Position numbers and translations under genes: made by a program. The notes beneath the pieces are model-generated. The model saw only the letters and a list, made by a program, of their open reading frames with translations, ran no database searches and was not told the origin of the DNA. Shown here piece after piece: positions 15,939 to 25,026 of a DNA stretch of 29,799 nt; position 1 is the stretch's first letter; each line of letters opens with the position of its first letter. Source of the DNA: an uncultured Prevotella sp. (GTDB lineage Bacteria > Bacteroidota > Bacteroidia > Bacteroidales > Bacteroidaceae); NCBI GenBank assembly GCA_900541335.1, contig UQJC01000024.1, forward strand, positions 1 through 29,799, in the 5' to 3' direction.

Positions 15939-16613
15939 CTAATCTTTGTTGCATGTCGGGCAACGCGGATTAAGGTCATAAGTGAGCGTCAGCGTCAGCG
16001 CAGAGTAATGGTCTTTGTTGCGGAAGCCGCTGGAGGATATTCCTAAGGGAGCATCGAGTCCGTCGAGCTTATCGGAGAGACTGAAATGTACGAGATAGTC
16101 TAACCCCAGGTTCAAACGCTGTGCAACTTTGTATTTAATACCTAAGCCCACCGGGATGTTGGCGGTGAAGCTTTTTCCTGCCAGTCCGTAGGTTATTCCG
16201 AAGCCCATCTGAAGGTAGGGAACAATGCGGGAGTAACCTTTGTAGTCGCGTACAAAGCCGTAAGGCAGGAAGTGTAGTTCGTAGAGTGCGGAGAGGTCGC
16301 AGATACCATCATCGACTGCGTAGTGCAAGCGGTCTGCACTTGAAGCATTCGGGTTGGTGGGGTAAAATTCTTTTCGCCCTTCGGTTGAACCCTTCATTTG
16401 GTCGTAGGTAAACTGTGCCTTGACTGCCATCCGTGGATTGAGCGGAAAGCGGGCGATTGCGGCACCGGCCAGTCCCATTTTTCCTTTCACGTCAGTGAAG
16501 TTTGCACCCATGCCAAGACCTGCTCCCAATTCCAACCGGTAAAATGTTTCGCCTTGCTGCGCGTGGGCGGCAAGGGTGAAGAGTGAAACCAGAAGGGATA
16601 TCAGTACTTTCAT
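15939..16613 (-). CDS. porG: PorG-like outer membrane beta-barrel protein (DUF6089)
   Basis: The 224-residue protein has a signal peptide (MKVLISLLVSLFTLAAHA) and alternating beta strands with glycine and aromatic residues, for example RLELGAGLGMGANF, YLQMGFGITYGLAG, NLGLDYLVHFSLSD and YSALTLTLTYDL. The C-terminus is short, with a CPTC pair. In Porphyromonas gingivalis the gene next to uppS-bamA-ompH is porG, an outer-membrane component of the type IX secretion system. Position and barrel type make that the best match. No other type IX gene is in the window, so the secretion role is inferred. It ends 23 bases before the chosen uppS start and is likely in one operon with it. Confidence 0.82.
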   Translation of the reverse strand: MKVLISLLVSLFTLAAHAQQGETFYRLELGAGLGMGANFTDVKGKMGLAGAAIARFPLNPRMAVKAQFTYDQMKGSTEGRKEFYPTNPNASSADRLHYAVDDGICDLSALYELHFLPYGFVRDYKGYSRIVPYLQMGFGITYGLAGKSFTANIPVGLGIKYKVAQRLNLGLDYLVHFSLSDKLDGLDAPLGISSSGFRNKDHYSALTLTLTYDLNPRCPTCNKD

Positions 16614-16692
16614 CGTGCTTAGATGCTTTGAAATGCTTCCCCATCGTTGTGCCAGATGGAGAGGGGATGTGGTCAGTCGTTGTCAGGGGGAT

Positions 16693-18060
16693 TTATTCGA
16701 AGCGGTCTTCCTCTTCGTTCCATCCCAAGCGGTTGAGGCGGCCTTTCAGCACTTCTCCCGTACCGCTACAGAAGATCCAGAGGTAGTGGTCGGCATCGAC
16801 CGTAGCGCAGAGGGTCGTGGCACCCGGGATTTGCGGGGCTCGCCAAGACCAAGGCTTCCACGTACGTCCGTAGTCACGGCTGATGTAGAAGGGAGCGGGC
16901 TTACCTTCGGTGGTCAAACCGAAGAGCAAAGCTGCATGGTCGTAAGTCAGAAGGGTAGGTTGCTGAAGGAGGGGGCAACTGTATTTGCCCAACTCTTCCG
17001 TCTGTGGGATAAACATCCAAGGATAGGTGAAGTCACCGCGCAAGTCGATGTCGCGTTTCCACGCAATGGGTGCGCCTTGCTTCGTACCCACCATGACCAA
17101 GGTTTCGGCATAGGAATTGAGGGGAGAAGGCACGCACGTGGTGCTGAACACCTCGGGCAATGCGTTGGGGGTGTCGAGCGTAGACAAAGTCCAGTCTGTA
17201 CCGTTTGCGCTAGCCCAAAGCTGTTGACCGCTGACGGCATAGAGGCTGTCGGTAGAGTGTCCCGCAAGTGCATCAAAGTGTTGCGCAACACCCGCTTGTG
17301 TCCATTGATTGGCCGCGTCTGTGCTGCGTACCAGTTCGCCTTGACTCAAGGCGTAGAAGGTGTTTTGGAAATATTGTACCGAGCGAATATCCAAGGAGAG
17401 ATTGGTCGCGGTCAGTTGGTCAAAGACCGGAGCCTTCGGGTCAATCTCCAAGCACTGGGAGTTTCCGTTGCCTGTGTTTCCGTAGACATAAATCTTTTCA
17501 TTCGCCGTCACCGCATGGCTTTGTGTGAACTGAGTCAGTGGAGAAGCAGGAGCTGCATTCATTTTTTGCCAAACGAAGGAGTCAGCTTCTTCGCGGTGAA
17601 CGCGTATTTCGATTTGGTATTCTCGTGTCAGGCTACCGTCAGCCGAGTGAACAGTGAGGGTGCGCGGTTGAGAGAAGTCTGTACTGTCTTTTGCGGTAAA
17701 GATGGTGTCCTTTCCCGTATAGAGACTTTTGATAGAGGCTGTACCCGAGACATTGAAGTCTGCAAATACGACTTTGGTCACATCGGTACCTACGGGAAGC
17801 GAGTCCGCATTGTAGATACGGTTGTTGAGCTGGTCGATAAACATGGGGTACATGGCTCCGTTGACCGTTACCTGGTAGGTACTGTCGGCACCCGTAGACG
17901 AAACGGTTTGGAGGGTTCGGTTAAGCGTCCCCACAGTGACTCTGGAGACAATGCAATCTCTCGAAACATCCATCACGGTGTCATTGGTAGTGTCGCAGGC
18001 TCCCAGCATAAGGGTAGCGAGGAGGCTCATGAGGAATGTCGAGGAGGAAAGAATCTTCAT
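16693..18060 (-). CDS. DUF6242-type surface or periplasmic lipoprotein
   Basis: The 455-residue protein starts with a lipoprotein signal: a hydrophobic stretch to residue 18, then LGAC with the acylated cysteine at 22. Residues 30-150 look like a beta-sandwich domain (for example YQVTVNGAMYPMF and REYQIEIRVHRE). Residues 160-455 contain repeated WT/SW-type beta-propeller motifs such as YVYGNTG, RSTDAANQWTQAG, WASANGTDWTLS and FYISRDYGRTWKPWSW, like sialidase or BNR blades. Together this matches the DUF6242 plus BNR layout of Bacteroidales lipoproteins. No enzyme activity can be assigned. It is the first gene of the minus-strand envelope block and lies 79 bases before porG. Confidence 0.8.
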   Translation of the reverse strand: MKILSSSTFLMSLLATLMLGACDTTNDTVMDVSRDCIVSRVTVGTLNRTLQTVSSTGADSTYQVTVNGAMYPMFIDQLNNRIYNADSLPVGTDVTKVVFADFNVSGTASIKSLYTGKDTIFTAKDSTDFSQPRTLTVHSADGSLTREYQIEIRVHREEADSFVWQKMNAAPASPLTQFTQSHAVTANEKIYVYGNTGNGNSQCLEIDPKAPVFDQLTATNLSLDIRSVQYFQNTFYALSQGELVRSTDAANQWTQAGVAQHFDALAGHSTDSLYAVSGQQLWASANGTDWTLSTLDTPNALPEVFSTTCVPSPLNSYAETLVMVGTKQGAPIAWKRDIDLRGDFTYPWMFIPQTEELGKYSCPLLQQPTLLTYDHAALLFGLTTEGKPAPFYISRDYGRTWKPWSWRAPQIPGATTLCATVDADHYLWIFCSGTGEVLKGRLNRLGWNEEEDRFE

Positions 18061-18096
18061 AATTTATAGAGGATGCTGTTATGCTTTAATCGGGCG

Positions 18097-18104
18097 CAAA
18101 AGTA
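18097..18104 (-). promoter_or_regulatory. -7 element upstream of the DUF6242 gene
   Basis: TACTTTTG on the minus strand, followed by CGCCCG, is a good TAnnTTTG box. Transcription would start about 30 bases before the ATG. The -33 position holds only C residues, so this may be weak or need an activator. Confidence 0.5.
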
Positions 18105-18584
18105 CGGACAAAATCTTGATTGGGGGGAGTTTCACCCTTTTTTATTGAGTTTTAGTAGATTACAATCAGCTGTTTTAAGCCGTATGATTATCTTCTCACT
18201 GAGTCTCTACAGAATCCTTCTTTTGGAGGTATGGTTGTCTGTTTTGAGAACGAAGAAAGCGGAGTCGATTAGATGACTCCGCTTTCTTCGTTTAGGGTTG
18301 TATGTACGCTATCTTCTTGTTCCGTTACGCTTCATCCGCGTTGGCAAAGACGTTGCTTGTATATCGCGGATTTCGACTCTGTGAGGGGAAAAGATAACTC
18401 AAGGATTATTGGAATTTCTTATTAGCTCTTTATTGGAAATAGAGATTGCTTGTTGATTCTATATTTGTTTTGAAATCAATGACGCTTGTCTCTTCTTCAA
18501 TCAATATAGTGCGATCACAGGTGCCTTGTTATGTATCCAGTTAGGCTCCTTCTGTTTCAATGAATCTTAGTTTGATGGGGCTTC
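18105..18584. other. Non-coding stretch with one strong hairpin (18249-18292)
   Basis: I see no gene here. An 18-bp perfect inverted repeat (AACGAAGAAAGCGGAGTC at 18249-18266 and its complement at 18275-18292, with an 8-base loop) lies between two minus-strand transcription units. It is most likely a terminator for the antiporter transcript or a transcript-end stabiliser, although no T-tract follows on either strand. The remaining bases show no recognisable element. Confidence 0.5.
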
Positions 18585-20645
18585 TTATCTCATCTTCAGC
18601 GGCACTCCCGAGCGTAGTGCGTAGGCATTGGCGGTATCGGCGGCAGGCTGGTGGGGATAGATAATCAGGATGCAACGGGAGGAGAAGTAACGCTCGATTT
18701 GGTCGGGCATACGCTCAATGTAGTTGTGGTACGAAATCGTTCCCTTACGCGCACAGATGAAGACACAGAGCTGATTGGGACGCACGAAGTGTGCAAGGGA
18801 TGAGAAGTCATTCCAGGAAACGTATTCGCGCAGGTCGTAGGTCAGCGGGAGCTTCGTTTTTTCAATGAAAGCCTTGAGGTTCGCCAGAGTTTCCTTACCG
18901 CTATAGAAGTCTACCGGACAACTGGTCTGTTGAGCCAGACGGGCAATCTGTTGCATCCAGTGGGCAACCCCAGGTTCGTATTCGGCTTTGGTCGGTACAA
19001 GTATGTGTATGTGCTGAATTGTATTGATAGGTACAATGGCACGCAATATCAGTACTTGACGTTCGACCGATGCCAAAAGATCCATGCTGAGTTTGCCGTA
19101 GAAGGATTCCGTCAGCTTCGCCTTTTGGTGAAGACCGAGTATCAAATCTGTAATCGCGTTCTCTTTTACCGTGTGTGAAATGCCACTGACCACGTTCACG
19201 GACCATCGGCTGTATGTCTGAATCTTAACATGCGTAGCCGCTGCCATTTTCTCGGCGCGGTGTAAGAGTTCCAAGCCTTGCTGTCTGGCCGAAGGGTCAT
19301 TTTCTAAAACCACATTGAGGGCCATGATGGGAGCGGGCGAATGGGAATTGCGGAGCATCAAACCCAGACAAACCAAGGGTTGCATGGTTTCGGGGTTGCT
19401 TAATGAAAGGAGGATGCGTTCGGCGTTCTGTCCCTGTTGTTCTTCAGGTGTGCCCGGTTGCGACTGTTGTTGGATAACCAGTTTGCGGGCTGTGCTCTCC
19501 GTAACCAATGAACTGACTACGCAGGTTACCAGGATGAGTACCATGGCTCCGTTGAGCACGTCTTCGCCTAAGAGTCTGCTACCGTCGGGCAAGATAATAT
19601 TGTAACCGACCAAAACCACAGCCAAGGTTGCGGCGGCACGTGCACCCGTGAGTCCGAACATCAGGTTACGTTCGGGAGCAGAGAGCTTAAACAGCTTTTG
19701 TGTGAAGAAAGCTGCGAGCCATTTGCTACTCACGCCGACAGCCACCATGACTCCTGCCACGAGGAAGGCTCCGTCGTGGTCAATCAGGGCGCCAAGGTTG
19801 ATAATCATGCCGACTCCGATGAGAAAATAGGGTATAAAGAGTGCGTTGCCTAGGAACTCAATGTGGCTCATTAATGGCGAACTGGGGGGAATCAGGGAGT
19901 TGAGTACCAATCCGACTAAGAAGGCGCCTAGGATGCCCTCCATCCCGACAAATTCCATCAGCCCAGCACCGAGAAACACGAGGCTGAGCACAAACACATA
20001 TTGGACTACGCTGTCGTCGTAGCGACGGAAGAACCACCGCCCGATACGTGGGAATGCATAGATAATCAGCAAGCCGAGTAGGATGACTTTTACTACTAAC
20101 CACACCCAATAGAAGCCCGTTACATTGTCCTTCATCATGCCGCCTACGACAGCCAATACCAAGAGGGTTAACGTGTCGGCCACAATGGTACCGCCCACGG
20201 CAATACTGACGCTTTGCAGCCTGGAGAGACCGTAACGCAGTACAATGGGATAGGCAATTAAGGTATGTGAGGCATACATCGCGGCAATGAGAACGGCTGC
20301 CGCTGCTCCGCAACCTAAAATTAAGGTGTTGGCGGCATAGCCCAGAAGCATGGGAATAATAAATCCCAGCAGACCGAGGGTAGCTGCGCGTCCTTTGATG
20401 CGTTGCACGTCCTGTAGGTTCATTTCCAAACTCGCAAGGAACATGATGTAGTACAAGCCTACCTTGCCAAACAGTTCAAAACTGCCGTCACGTTCGAGCA
20501 CACCGAAGCCGTGGGGACCAATCAAGATTCCCGCGAAAATCATGCCGACTATCGAAGGAATGCGGAGGCGTTCCAACAACATCGGGGCAAAGAGAATGAT
20601 GGAGAGGACGATGAAGAATATCCAGGTAGGGTCAGTAATAGGCAC
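18585..20645 (-). CDS. Cation:proton antiporter (CPA2/NhaP-like) with C-terminal UspA-like region
   Basis: The 686-residue inner-membrane protein exchanges monovalent cations (Na+ or K+) for protons. Residues 1-385 contain about twelve hydrophobic helices of the Na+/H+ exchanger fold, including GMIFAGILIGPHGFGVL (34-50), the GGTIVADTLTLLVLAVVGG segment with a conserved-type Asp, and LMFGLTGARAAATLAVVLVG. A linker rich in Gln and Glu follows. The soluble tail (about 405-686) resembles universal stress protein domains that bind nucleotides and regulate such transporters. The length fits Bacteroidetes members of this fused type. The ion cannot be told from sequence. No promoter was identified upstream, and there are 295 bases between its start and the next upstream gene. 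Confidence 0.9.
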   Translation of the reverse strand: MPITDPTWIFFIVLSIILFAPMLLERLRIPSIVGMIFAGILIGPHGFGVLERDGSFELFGKVGLYYIMFLASLEMNLQDVQRIKGRAATLGLLGFIIPMLLGYAANTLILGCGAAAAVLIAAMYASHTLIAYPIVLRYGLSRLQSVSIAVGGTIVADTLTLLVLAVVGGMMKDNVTGFYWVWLVVKVILLGLLIIYAFPRIGRWFFRRYDDSVVQYVFVLSLVFLGAGLMEFVGMEGILGAFLVGLVLNSLIPPSSPLMSHIEFLGNALFIPYFLIGVGMIINLGALIDHDGAFLVAGVMVAVGVSSKWLAAFFTQKLFKLSAPERNLMFGLTGARAAATLAVVLVGYNIILPDGSRLLGEDVLNGAMVLILVTCVVSSLVTESTARKLVIQQQSQPGTPEEQQGQNAERILLSLSNPETMQPLVCLGLMLRNSHSPAPIMALNVVLENDPSARQQGLELLHRAEKMAAATHVKIQTYSRWSVNVVSGISHTVKENAITDLILGLHQKAKLTESFYGKLSMDLLASVERQVLILRAIVPINTIQHIHILVPTKAEYEPGVAHWMQQIARLAQQTSCPVDFYSGKETLANLKAFIEKTKLPLTYDLREYVSWNDFSSLAHFVRPNQLCVFICARKGTISYHNYIERMPDQIERYFSSRCILIIYPHQPAADTANAYALRSGVPLKMR

Positions 20646-20816
20646 GATACGGATGGATTGGATTAGGGAAAGGGAATAGCGGCGAAGGATTTAGGTTGAT
20701 AGGTAAGAAGACGAGGGCTTCGTTTGTTCGAAAGCGTGAATTGTCAATAGGGAAAGTTCATAGGGTTGGCAAGTGCTGCTTGCGGCTCCTTTGCTTCCTT
20801 CGTGCCGCCGTTTGTA

Positions 20817-20914
20817 AAAGGGGGAGGAGCTGAGAGGGATGGAAAAGGAGGTGAAGAGGCAGGTTGTGCCTCGTTTTTACACCGACTTATTCCTTTCCGT
20901 CTCTCAGCTCCGCC
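20817..20914 (-). terminator. Long stem terminator after fhs
   Basis: On the minus strand CTCTCAGCTCC (20901-20911) pairs with GGAGCTGAGAG (20826-20836), extended outward by GG/CC. It continues inward as TCCTTTCC with GGAAAAGGA, and a 6-bp GAGGCA/TGCCTC hairpin sits at the tip. The minus strand then reads CCCTTTTAC, a short T-tract. It lies 27 bases after the fhs stop. From 20646 to 20816 I see nothing recognisable. Confidence 0.65.
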
Positions 20915-20940
20915 TTAATCAAAGAGCAAAATCGTCTGGT

Positions 20941-22608
20941 TTATGAGAGTCCGATGATTTCGCCGTCTATATATTCAATGTGGTTGGCTTGCGGGTCCTT
21001 GGGTAAGCCCGGCATGCGGAGAATGTCACCGGCAATGGCTACAATCATTTCCGCACCAGTGTTGAGTACCACATCCTTGATGAGGATATTGAATCCGCTT
21101 GCCGCACCATACTGCTTCGCATCAGCCGAGAAGGAGAATTGAGTTTTGGCAATGCAGACGGGGAAATGCGCCATGTCATGCTGTTCCGCCAGTTTGATGC
21201 GGTTGAGTGCAGGCTTGGCAAATGTCACGCTTGCTGCGCCGTAAATGGTCTTTGCCACCTTTTCAATCTTTGTGCGGATGTTGTCATCGTCGTTATACGT
21301 GAAGTTCAACGGTTTCGCAGAAGGCTTTTGTTCGATGGTATCGACTACCAATTGGGCCATTTCTACGGCACCCTTGCTGCCGTCCGTATAGGCATAGTTG
21401 ATGACAAAGGGAACACCCAGTTCCTGTTCGCAATGTTCGCGTAACAAGTCCATTTCGCTCACGGTGTCGCCCGCAAAGTGGTTGAACACAACGACAACGC
21501 TCTGACCGAAGCCTTGCAAGTTACGTACGTGGCGATCCAAGTTAGCCAATCCACAGCGCAACCCTTCTTCGTTCGGTTCCTTAATCTTTTCGAGTTCAAC
21601 GCCACCGTGCATCTTTAGTCCCTGAGCTGTAGCGACAATGATGGTCAAGTCGGGGGTCAGGCCGCTCTTGCGGCAGAGGATGTTGTAAAACTTCTCCGCA
21701 CCGAGGTCGGCACCGAAACCAGCTTCCGTAATTGTGTAGTCCGCGTGTGCCATAGACATGCGAGTGGCGATGAGTGAGTTGCAGCCGTGAGCAATGTTGG
21801 CAAACGGACCGCCGTGTACGATGGCCGGCGTGTTCTCCGTCGTTTGCACCAGGTTAGGCTGGATGGCATCCTTGAGCAACACCATGATGGCACCTGCTAC
21901 GCCGAGGTCGCGTACGGTAAAGGGGCGTCCTTCGTAGGTATAGCCCAACAGAATGTTCTCAATGCGGCGGTGCAAGTCCTTTTCGTCTTGTGCCAGGCAG
22001 AGGATTGCCATCAACTCTGATGCCGGTGTAATATCAAAGCCTGCTTGCTGCGTAATGCCGTTGGTCGCAGGGCCCAGACCCGTAACAATCGAGCGCAACG
22101 AACGGTCGTTAACGTCGAGTACGCGTCGCCAAAGGATTTCCTTCAGTCCGAAGCCCTCCTTCTGGTGCTGGTAGAGGTAATTGTCCAGCAGAGCGGCAAT
22201 CATATTGTGGGCAGAAGTAATTGCGTGGAAGTCTCCTGTGAAGTGGAGGTTGATGCGCTCCATCGGGAGCACCTGTGCATAACCGCCGCCTGCTGCGCCG
22301 CCCTTCATACCAAAGCAGGGGCCCAGTGAAGGCTCTCTCAGTGCTACGCACGCCTTTTTACCGATGGCGTTCAAGCCCAATGCCAAGCCGATGCTTACGG
22401 TCGTTTTGCCGATGCCCGCCTTGGTAGCCGTGATTGCCGTTACCAAGATGAGCTTGCCATCCTTCTTGCCTTCCATCAGCGAGAGGGGTAGTTTGGCGAT
22501 ATGCTTGCCGTAGTGTTCAATGCTTTCGGGGTCAATGCCCATGGACTGTGCCACTTCGTCGATTCGTTTGAGCGGCGTGCTGTGTGCGATTTCGATGTCT
22601 TTTTTCAT
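20941..22608 (-). CDS. fhs: Formate-tetrahydrofolate ligase
   Basis: This cytoplasmic enzyme makes 10-formyltetrahydrofolate from formate, tetrahydrofolate and ATP, feeding purine and formyl-methionine synthesis. The 555-residue length is standard. The ATP-binding loop is TAITATKAGIGKTTVSIGL (about 58-76). The family block EPSLGPCFGMKGGAAGGGY follows, and FTGDFHAITSAHN contains the folate/formate-site region. Further conserved parts are GPFANIAHGCNS and VTEAGFGADLG-like TITEAGFGADLGAEKF. The gene is monocistronic by layout, with a strong terminator behind it and a possible -7 element TAAATTTG at 22804-22811 ahead of it. Confidence 0.97.
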   Translation of the reverse strand: MKKDIEIAHSTPLKRIDEVAQSMGIDPESIEHYGKHIAKLPLSLMEGKKDGKLILVTAITATKAGIGKTTVSIGLALGLNAIGKKACVALREPSLGPCFGMKGGAAGGGYAQVLPMERINLHFTGDFHAITSAHNMIAALLDNYLYQHQKEGFGLKEILWRRVLDVNDRSLRSIVTGLGPATNGITQQAGFDITPASELMAILCLAQDEKDLHRRIENILLGYTYEGRPFTVRDLGVAGAIMVLLKDAIQPNLVQTTENTPAIVHGGPFANIAHGCNSLIATRMSMAHADYTITEAGFGADLGAEKFYNILCRKSGLTPDLTIIVATAQGLKMHGGVELEKIKEPNEEGLRCGLANLDRHVRNLQGFGQSVVVVFNHFAGDTVSEMDLLREHCEQELGVPFVINYAYTDGSKGAVEMAQLVVDTIEQKPSAKPLNFTYNDDDNIRTKIEKVAKTIYGAASVTFAKPALNRIKLAEQHDMAHFPVCIAKTQFSFSADAKQYGAASGFNILIKDVVLNTGAEMIVAIAGDILRMPGLPKDPQANHIEYIDGEIIGLS

Positions 22609-22803
22609 TGCGAGGAATGCAGTTGTAGTATGTTAAGCAAGAGTCTGTGGCGTTGCTTCCTAGTCCGAGTTAGCCTCTGATCAGTTGAGGCCGCGTGTGA
22701 CTGTGTGGTGAAATGCAGTTTTCATTCACTGTCAGCTTGCTAATCGCTCCGTAACGTTGGAGTGTGCGAACGGTCCAAAAGGGAAGCATCGTCCTTTCGA
22801 CTG

Positions 22804-22811
22804 CAAATTTA
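22804..22811 (-). promoter_or_regulatory. Possible -7 element for fhs
   Basis: TAAATTTG on the minus strand fits TAnnTTTG and lies just past the dacB stop. The -33 position reads TGTG, a weak match, and the leader to fhs would be about 190 bases. That leader contains a GCCTC/GAGGC hairpin near 22672-22691. Confidence 0.35.
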
Positions 22812-22812
22812 C

Positions 22813-24069
22813 TTACTCACAGAGTAAATTACACACTTTGTCTTGGAAATCTCTTCCGTCGGCTGTTCTCTTTACCCCTTGGTTCAGAATGGCAAAGCAA
22901 AGTGTGTGGCCGTTGGCATTGGTACAGTATCCTGCCAGGGTACTCACTCCCTCCACGGTACCTGTCTTAGCTTTCACGTTGCCACGGGTTGCACTTCCCC
23001 GCATACGGCGTTCCAATGTACCGTCTTCACCAGCCACGGGAAGGGAGGGAAGTAGGTGTCGGTATACCTCTGGATGATCGTAAGCAAAGATGAGCAGTTT
23101 GCCCAAAAGTTCGGCACTGGTATAATTGTATAATGATAGGCCCGAACCATCGGCAAAGAGGTAGTCTCGGGGGTTGAGTCCCAAACTCTTTACAACCTCC
23201 TTAATGTATGGTACTGCTTGCTTACGTCCTGCCCATCGTTTGCCACTTTTAGCAGCCAATTGGTAAAATAGTGACTCCGCTACAGAGTTGTCGCTTTCCT
23301 TCATCATGGGCAGGAGTATTTGGTCGATGGTGTGTGAACGCTGGCAGATGCGTGTTGCCTGGTCTGGGCAGGTTCCCAGTGTCGTCCTTCCGTCCCATTC
23401 AATGCCTTTTTCAGCCAAAACTTCGCGAAAGGTTTCTACGAAGCGATCCTTGTTCTTATATAATAAAGGAGTCAGTGGTACAGTTTTATCGTCCCAACAC
23501 CATCCCCAACCGCGTTCGTCTTCATCCTTAAGCGAACAGTCTAGGATGAGTGGTGTTTCGATACGCTCAATGCCTTCCTTCTGTAGCGCAGTGGCAAAGG
23601 CTTTTAGGTCGTCGTGGTCGAGCAAGGGGTCGTAACCAGCTCGTAGGTAAATGGTCACTTTTTTTCCGGTGGTATCGTTTTCCGGACTGAGGAAGAGGTC
23701 TGTATGGTATTGGTAATTTGTGCCAAGCGTGTGCAAAGCCGTGATGGCAGTCACAAGTTTTTGGCAGGAGGCAGGTCGCATACGTTGACGTTCGTGGTGT
23801 GCATAAACTCTTCTTCCCACGGTGAGGTCGTAGACGAAGATTCCCACTTGGGTTTCGTCAAAGAGTGGGTCGTCGAGTAGATGGTTAAGTCGGAGGGTGA
23901 GTGAATCACCTGCCGTAATTTTCGAAGGCTTGTGGAGTAGAATGTTGTCGCTGGCTTTTGTCTGCACAACCTGTGGTTGGACGCGTGTGGAAATGGTGTC
24001 CGAATGAAGGGGTAAGGCTGTCAGTACGAGTGCACAGAGCCACAGTGGGGTATAGTTACGTAAAGTCAT
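22813..24069 (-). CDS. dacB: D-alanyl-D-alanine carboxypeptidase/endopeptidase (PBP4, peptidase S13)
   Basis: This periplasmic enzyme trims or cuts peptidoglycan peptides. Starting at ATG 24069 it has 418 residues and a signal peptide (MTLRNYTPLWLCALVLTALP). All three penicillin-binding motifs are present: SxxK in PASCQKL (Ser101, Lys104), SxN in ESDNS (259-261) and KTG in KAKTGT (368-370). ADGSGLSLYN before the KTG block is also typical of S13 enzymes. The frame runs on to 24132, but the added residues would precede the signal peptide, so I reject that start. The gene stands alone between fhs and the small-RNA region. Confidence 0.95.
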   Translation of the reverse strand: MTLRNYTPLWLCALVLTALPLHSDTISTRVQPQVVQTKASDNILLHKPSKITAGDSLTLRLNHLLDDPLFDETQVGIFVYDLTVGRRVYAHHERQRMRPASCQKLVTAITALHTLGTNYQYHTDLFLSPENDTTGKKVTIYLRAGYDPLLDHDDLKAFATALQKEGIERIETPLILDCSLKDEDERGWGWCWDDKTVPLTPLLYKNKDRFVETFREVLAEKGIEWDGRTTLGTCPDQATRICQRSHTIDQILLPMMKESDNSVAESLFYQLAAKSGKRWAGRKQAVPYIKEVVKSLGLNPRDYLFADGSGLSLYNYTSAELLGKLLIFAYDHPEVYRHLLPSLPVAGEDGTLERRMRGSATRGNVKAKTGTVEGVSTLAGYCTNANGHTLCFAILNQGVKRTADGRDFQDKVCNLLCE

Positions 24070-24235
24070 TGGTCGGAATGTTGAAAAAATGAACGCGCTC
24101 CAATTGCTGCTTGTTGGAGTCATTAGCTTCAATCCGTTTAGCCGCTTGCTTTGGAGTATGGGGAAGGCTATAGGTGTGAGGGGGATGGGCTCTCAAGTGT
24201 GAGCTTGATAAGCTATAGCTTAAGAGAGTGGGGTA

Positions 24236-24347
24236 TATAAAAATAGCAATATCACGTCTCCCGACGTAATATTGCCTCACAGAACTTATATAGAGATGAA
24301 AAAACTATTTTTTCGAGAGTTTCTAAATCTTTGTTTTCTTATTTACG
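24236..24347 (-). ncRNA. Predicted small RNA, copy 1 of a paralogous pair
   Basis: A complete minus-strand transcription unit without an ORF is visible. A promoter ends at 24352. The body of about 75 bases contains GAAAAAATAGTTTTTTC, a 7-bp hairpin. A terminator hairpin at 24246-24275 has a 13-bp stem (GCAATATTACGTC pairing with GACGTGATATTGC) capped by a GGGA tetraloop, and is followed by TATTTTTATA. The body shares 50 consecutive identical bases with copy 2, and the terminator stems differ only by compensatory changes. I cannot match it to a named RNA family. The start and end are estimated from the promoter and terminator. Confidence 0.75.
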
Positions 24348-24351
24348 TGGG

Positions 24352-24382
24352 CAAAGATAGTGTGTATTTTGGATTCAACCAA
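24352..24382 (-). promoter_or_regulatory. Promoter of small RNA copy 1
   Basis: TTGG (24379-24382), exactly 19 bases, then TATCTTTG (24352-24359) on the minus strand: a full match to the Bacteroidetes housekeeping promoter. The spacer differs from that of copy 2, so the boxes are kept while the surrounding bases have drifted. Confidence 0.8.
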
Positions 24383-24682
24383 GTGCTTCTATGAATATTT
24401 TTTTGAATCGCCCTAAAAAATGTAGGTATATACCCATATTGCTAAGTTACAAAGAGCAAAATAGAGGGTTTGATGCGAATTGAATATTTATTTGGGGAGT
24501 GTGGTAAACTATTGAGTAGGTGAGGGTTGAATTAGATACCCGATAAAGTTGGGGAGGTTTATTCAGGGCATATACACTTGTATGACGTATGGATGTTTAA
24601 AGGTAAGTTTCTCCTTATGATTTGCTTTTCCACAGTATTTGATCGAATCATCTCTATGGTTGAGGCTCTCTCACATAATCAA
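24383..24682. other. Intergenic AT-rich stretch, including a degenerate edge repeat unit
   Basis: There is no gene. From about 24636 a diverged unit of the neighbouring 43-bp array is visible (TATTTGATC, then TCTCTATGGTTGAGG). It is offset by about 4 bases from the array phase. Confidence 0.5.
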
Positions 24683-25026
24683 TGTTTGAGTCCTTTCGAT
24701 CGTTGAGAAGTTATCGTACAATCAATGTTTGAGTCCTTTCGACCGTTGAGAGGCTATCGTACAGGTTATGTTTGAGTCCTCTCAATGGTTAAGAAGCTAT
24801 CGTACAGGCTATGTTTGAGTCCTCTCAATGGTTGAAAATCTATCGTATGGCTTATGTTTGATTCTTCTCAATGGTTGAAAACCTACCGTACAGCTTATGT
24901 TTGAGTCTTCCCAATGGTTGAAAACCTATCGTACTGCTTATGTTTGAGTCTTCTCAATAGTTGAAAACCTATTGTACTGCTTATGTTTGAGTCTCCTCAA
25001 TGGTTGAAAGCCTATCGAATAGGGGG
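24683..25026. repeat. Tandem array of eight 43-bp units
   Basis: The motif TGTTTGAGTC or a close variant begins at 24683, 24726, 24769, 24812, 24855, 24898, 24941 and 24984, always exactly 43 bases apart. Within a unit TCTCAATGGTTGA forms a small inverted repeat, followed by a CCTATCGTAC-type segment. Neighbouring units resemble each other more than distant ones (the first two have TTTCGA, the later ones TCTCAA), which suggests growth by tandem duplication. Two further degenerate units follow at about 25027-25085. There are no unique spacers and no long ORF through the array. Confidence 0.9.

Noticed and set aside
15916..15963. Upstream start of uppS
   Set aside because: It would overlap the PorG-like gene and add 16 residues unlike UppS N-termini.
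16576..18069. 497-codon plus-strand ORF
   Set aside because: It lies opposite the DUF6242 lipoprotein, which has a lipobox and BNR-like repeats. The plus-strand product lacks any family features.
24209..24224. AAGCTATAGCTT palindrome as an operator for dacB
   Set aside because: There is only one copy, no promoter is nearby, and short AT-rich palindromes are common.
24683..25026. CRISPR array
   Set aside because: The units are contiguous 43-bp tandem copies with gradual divergence, without unique spacers, and no cas gene is in the window.
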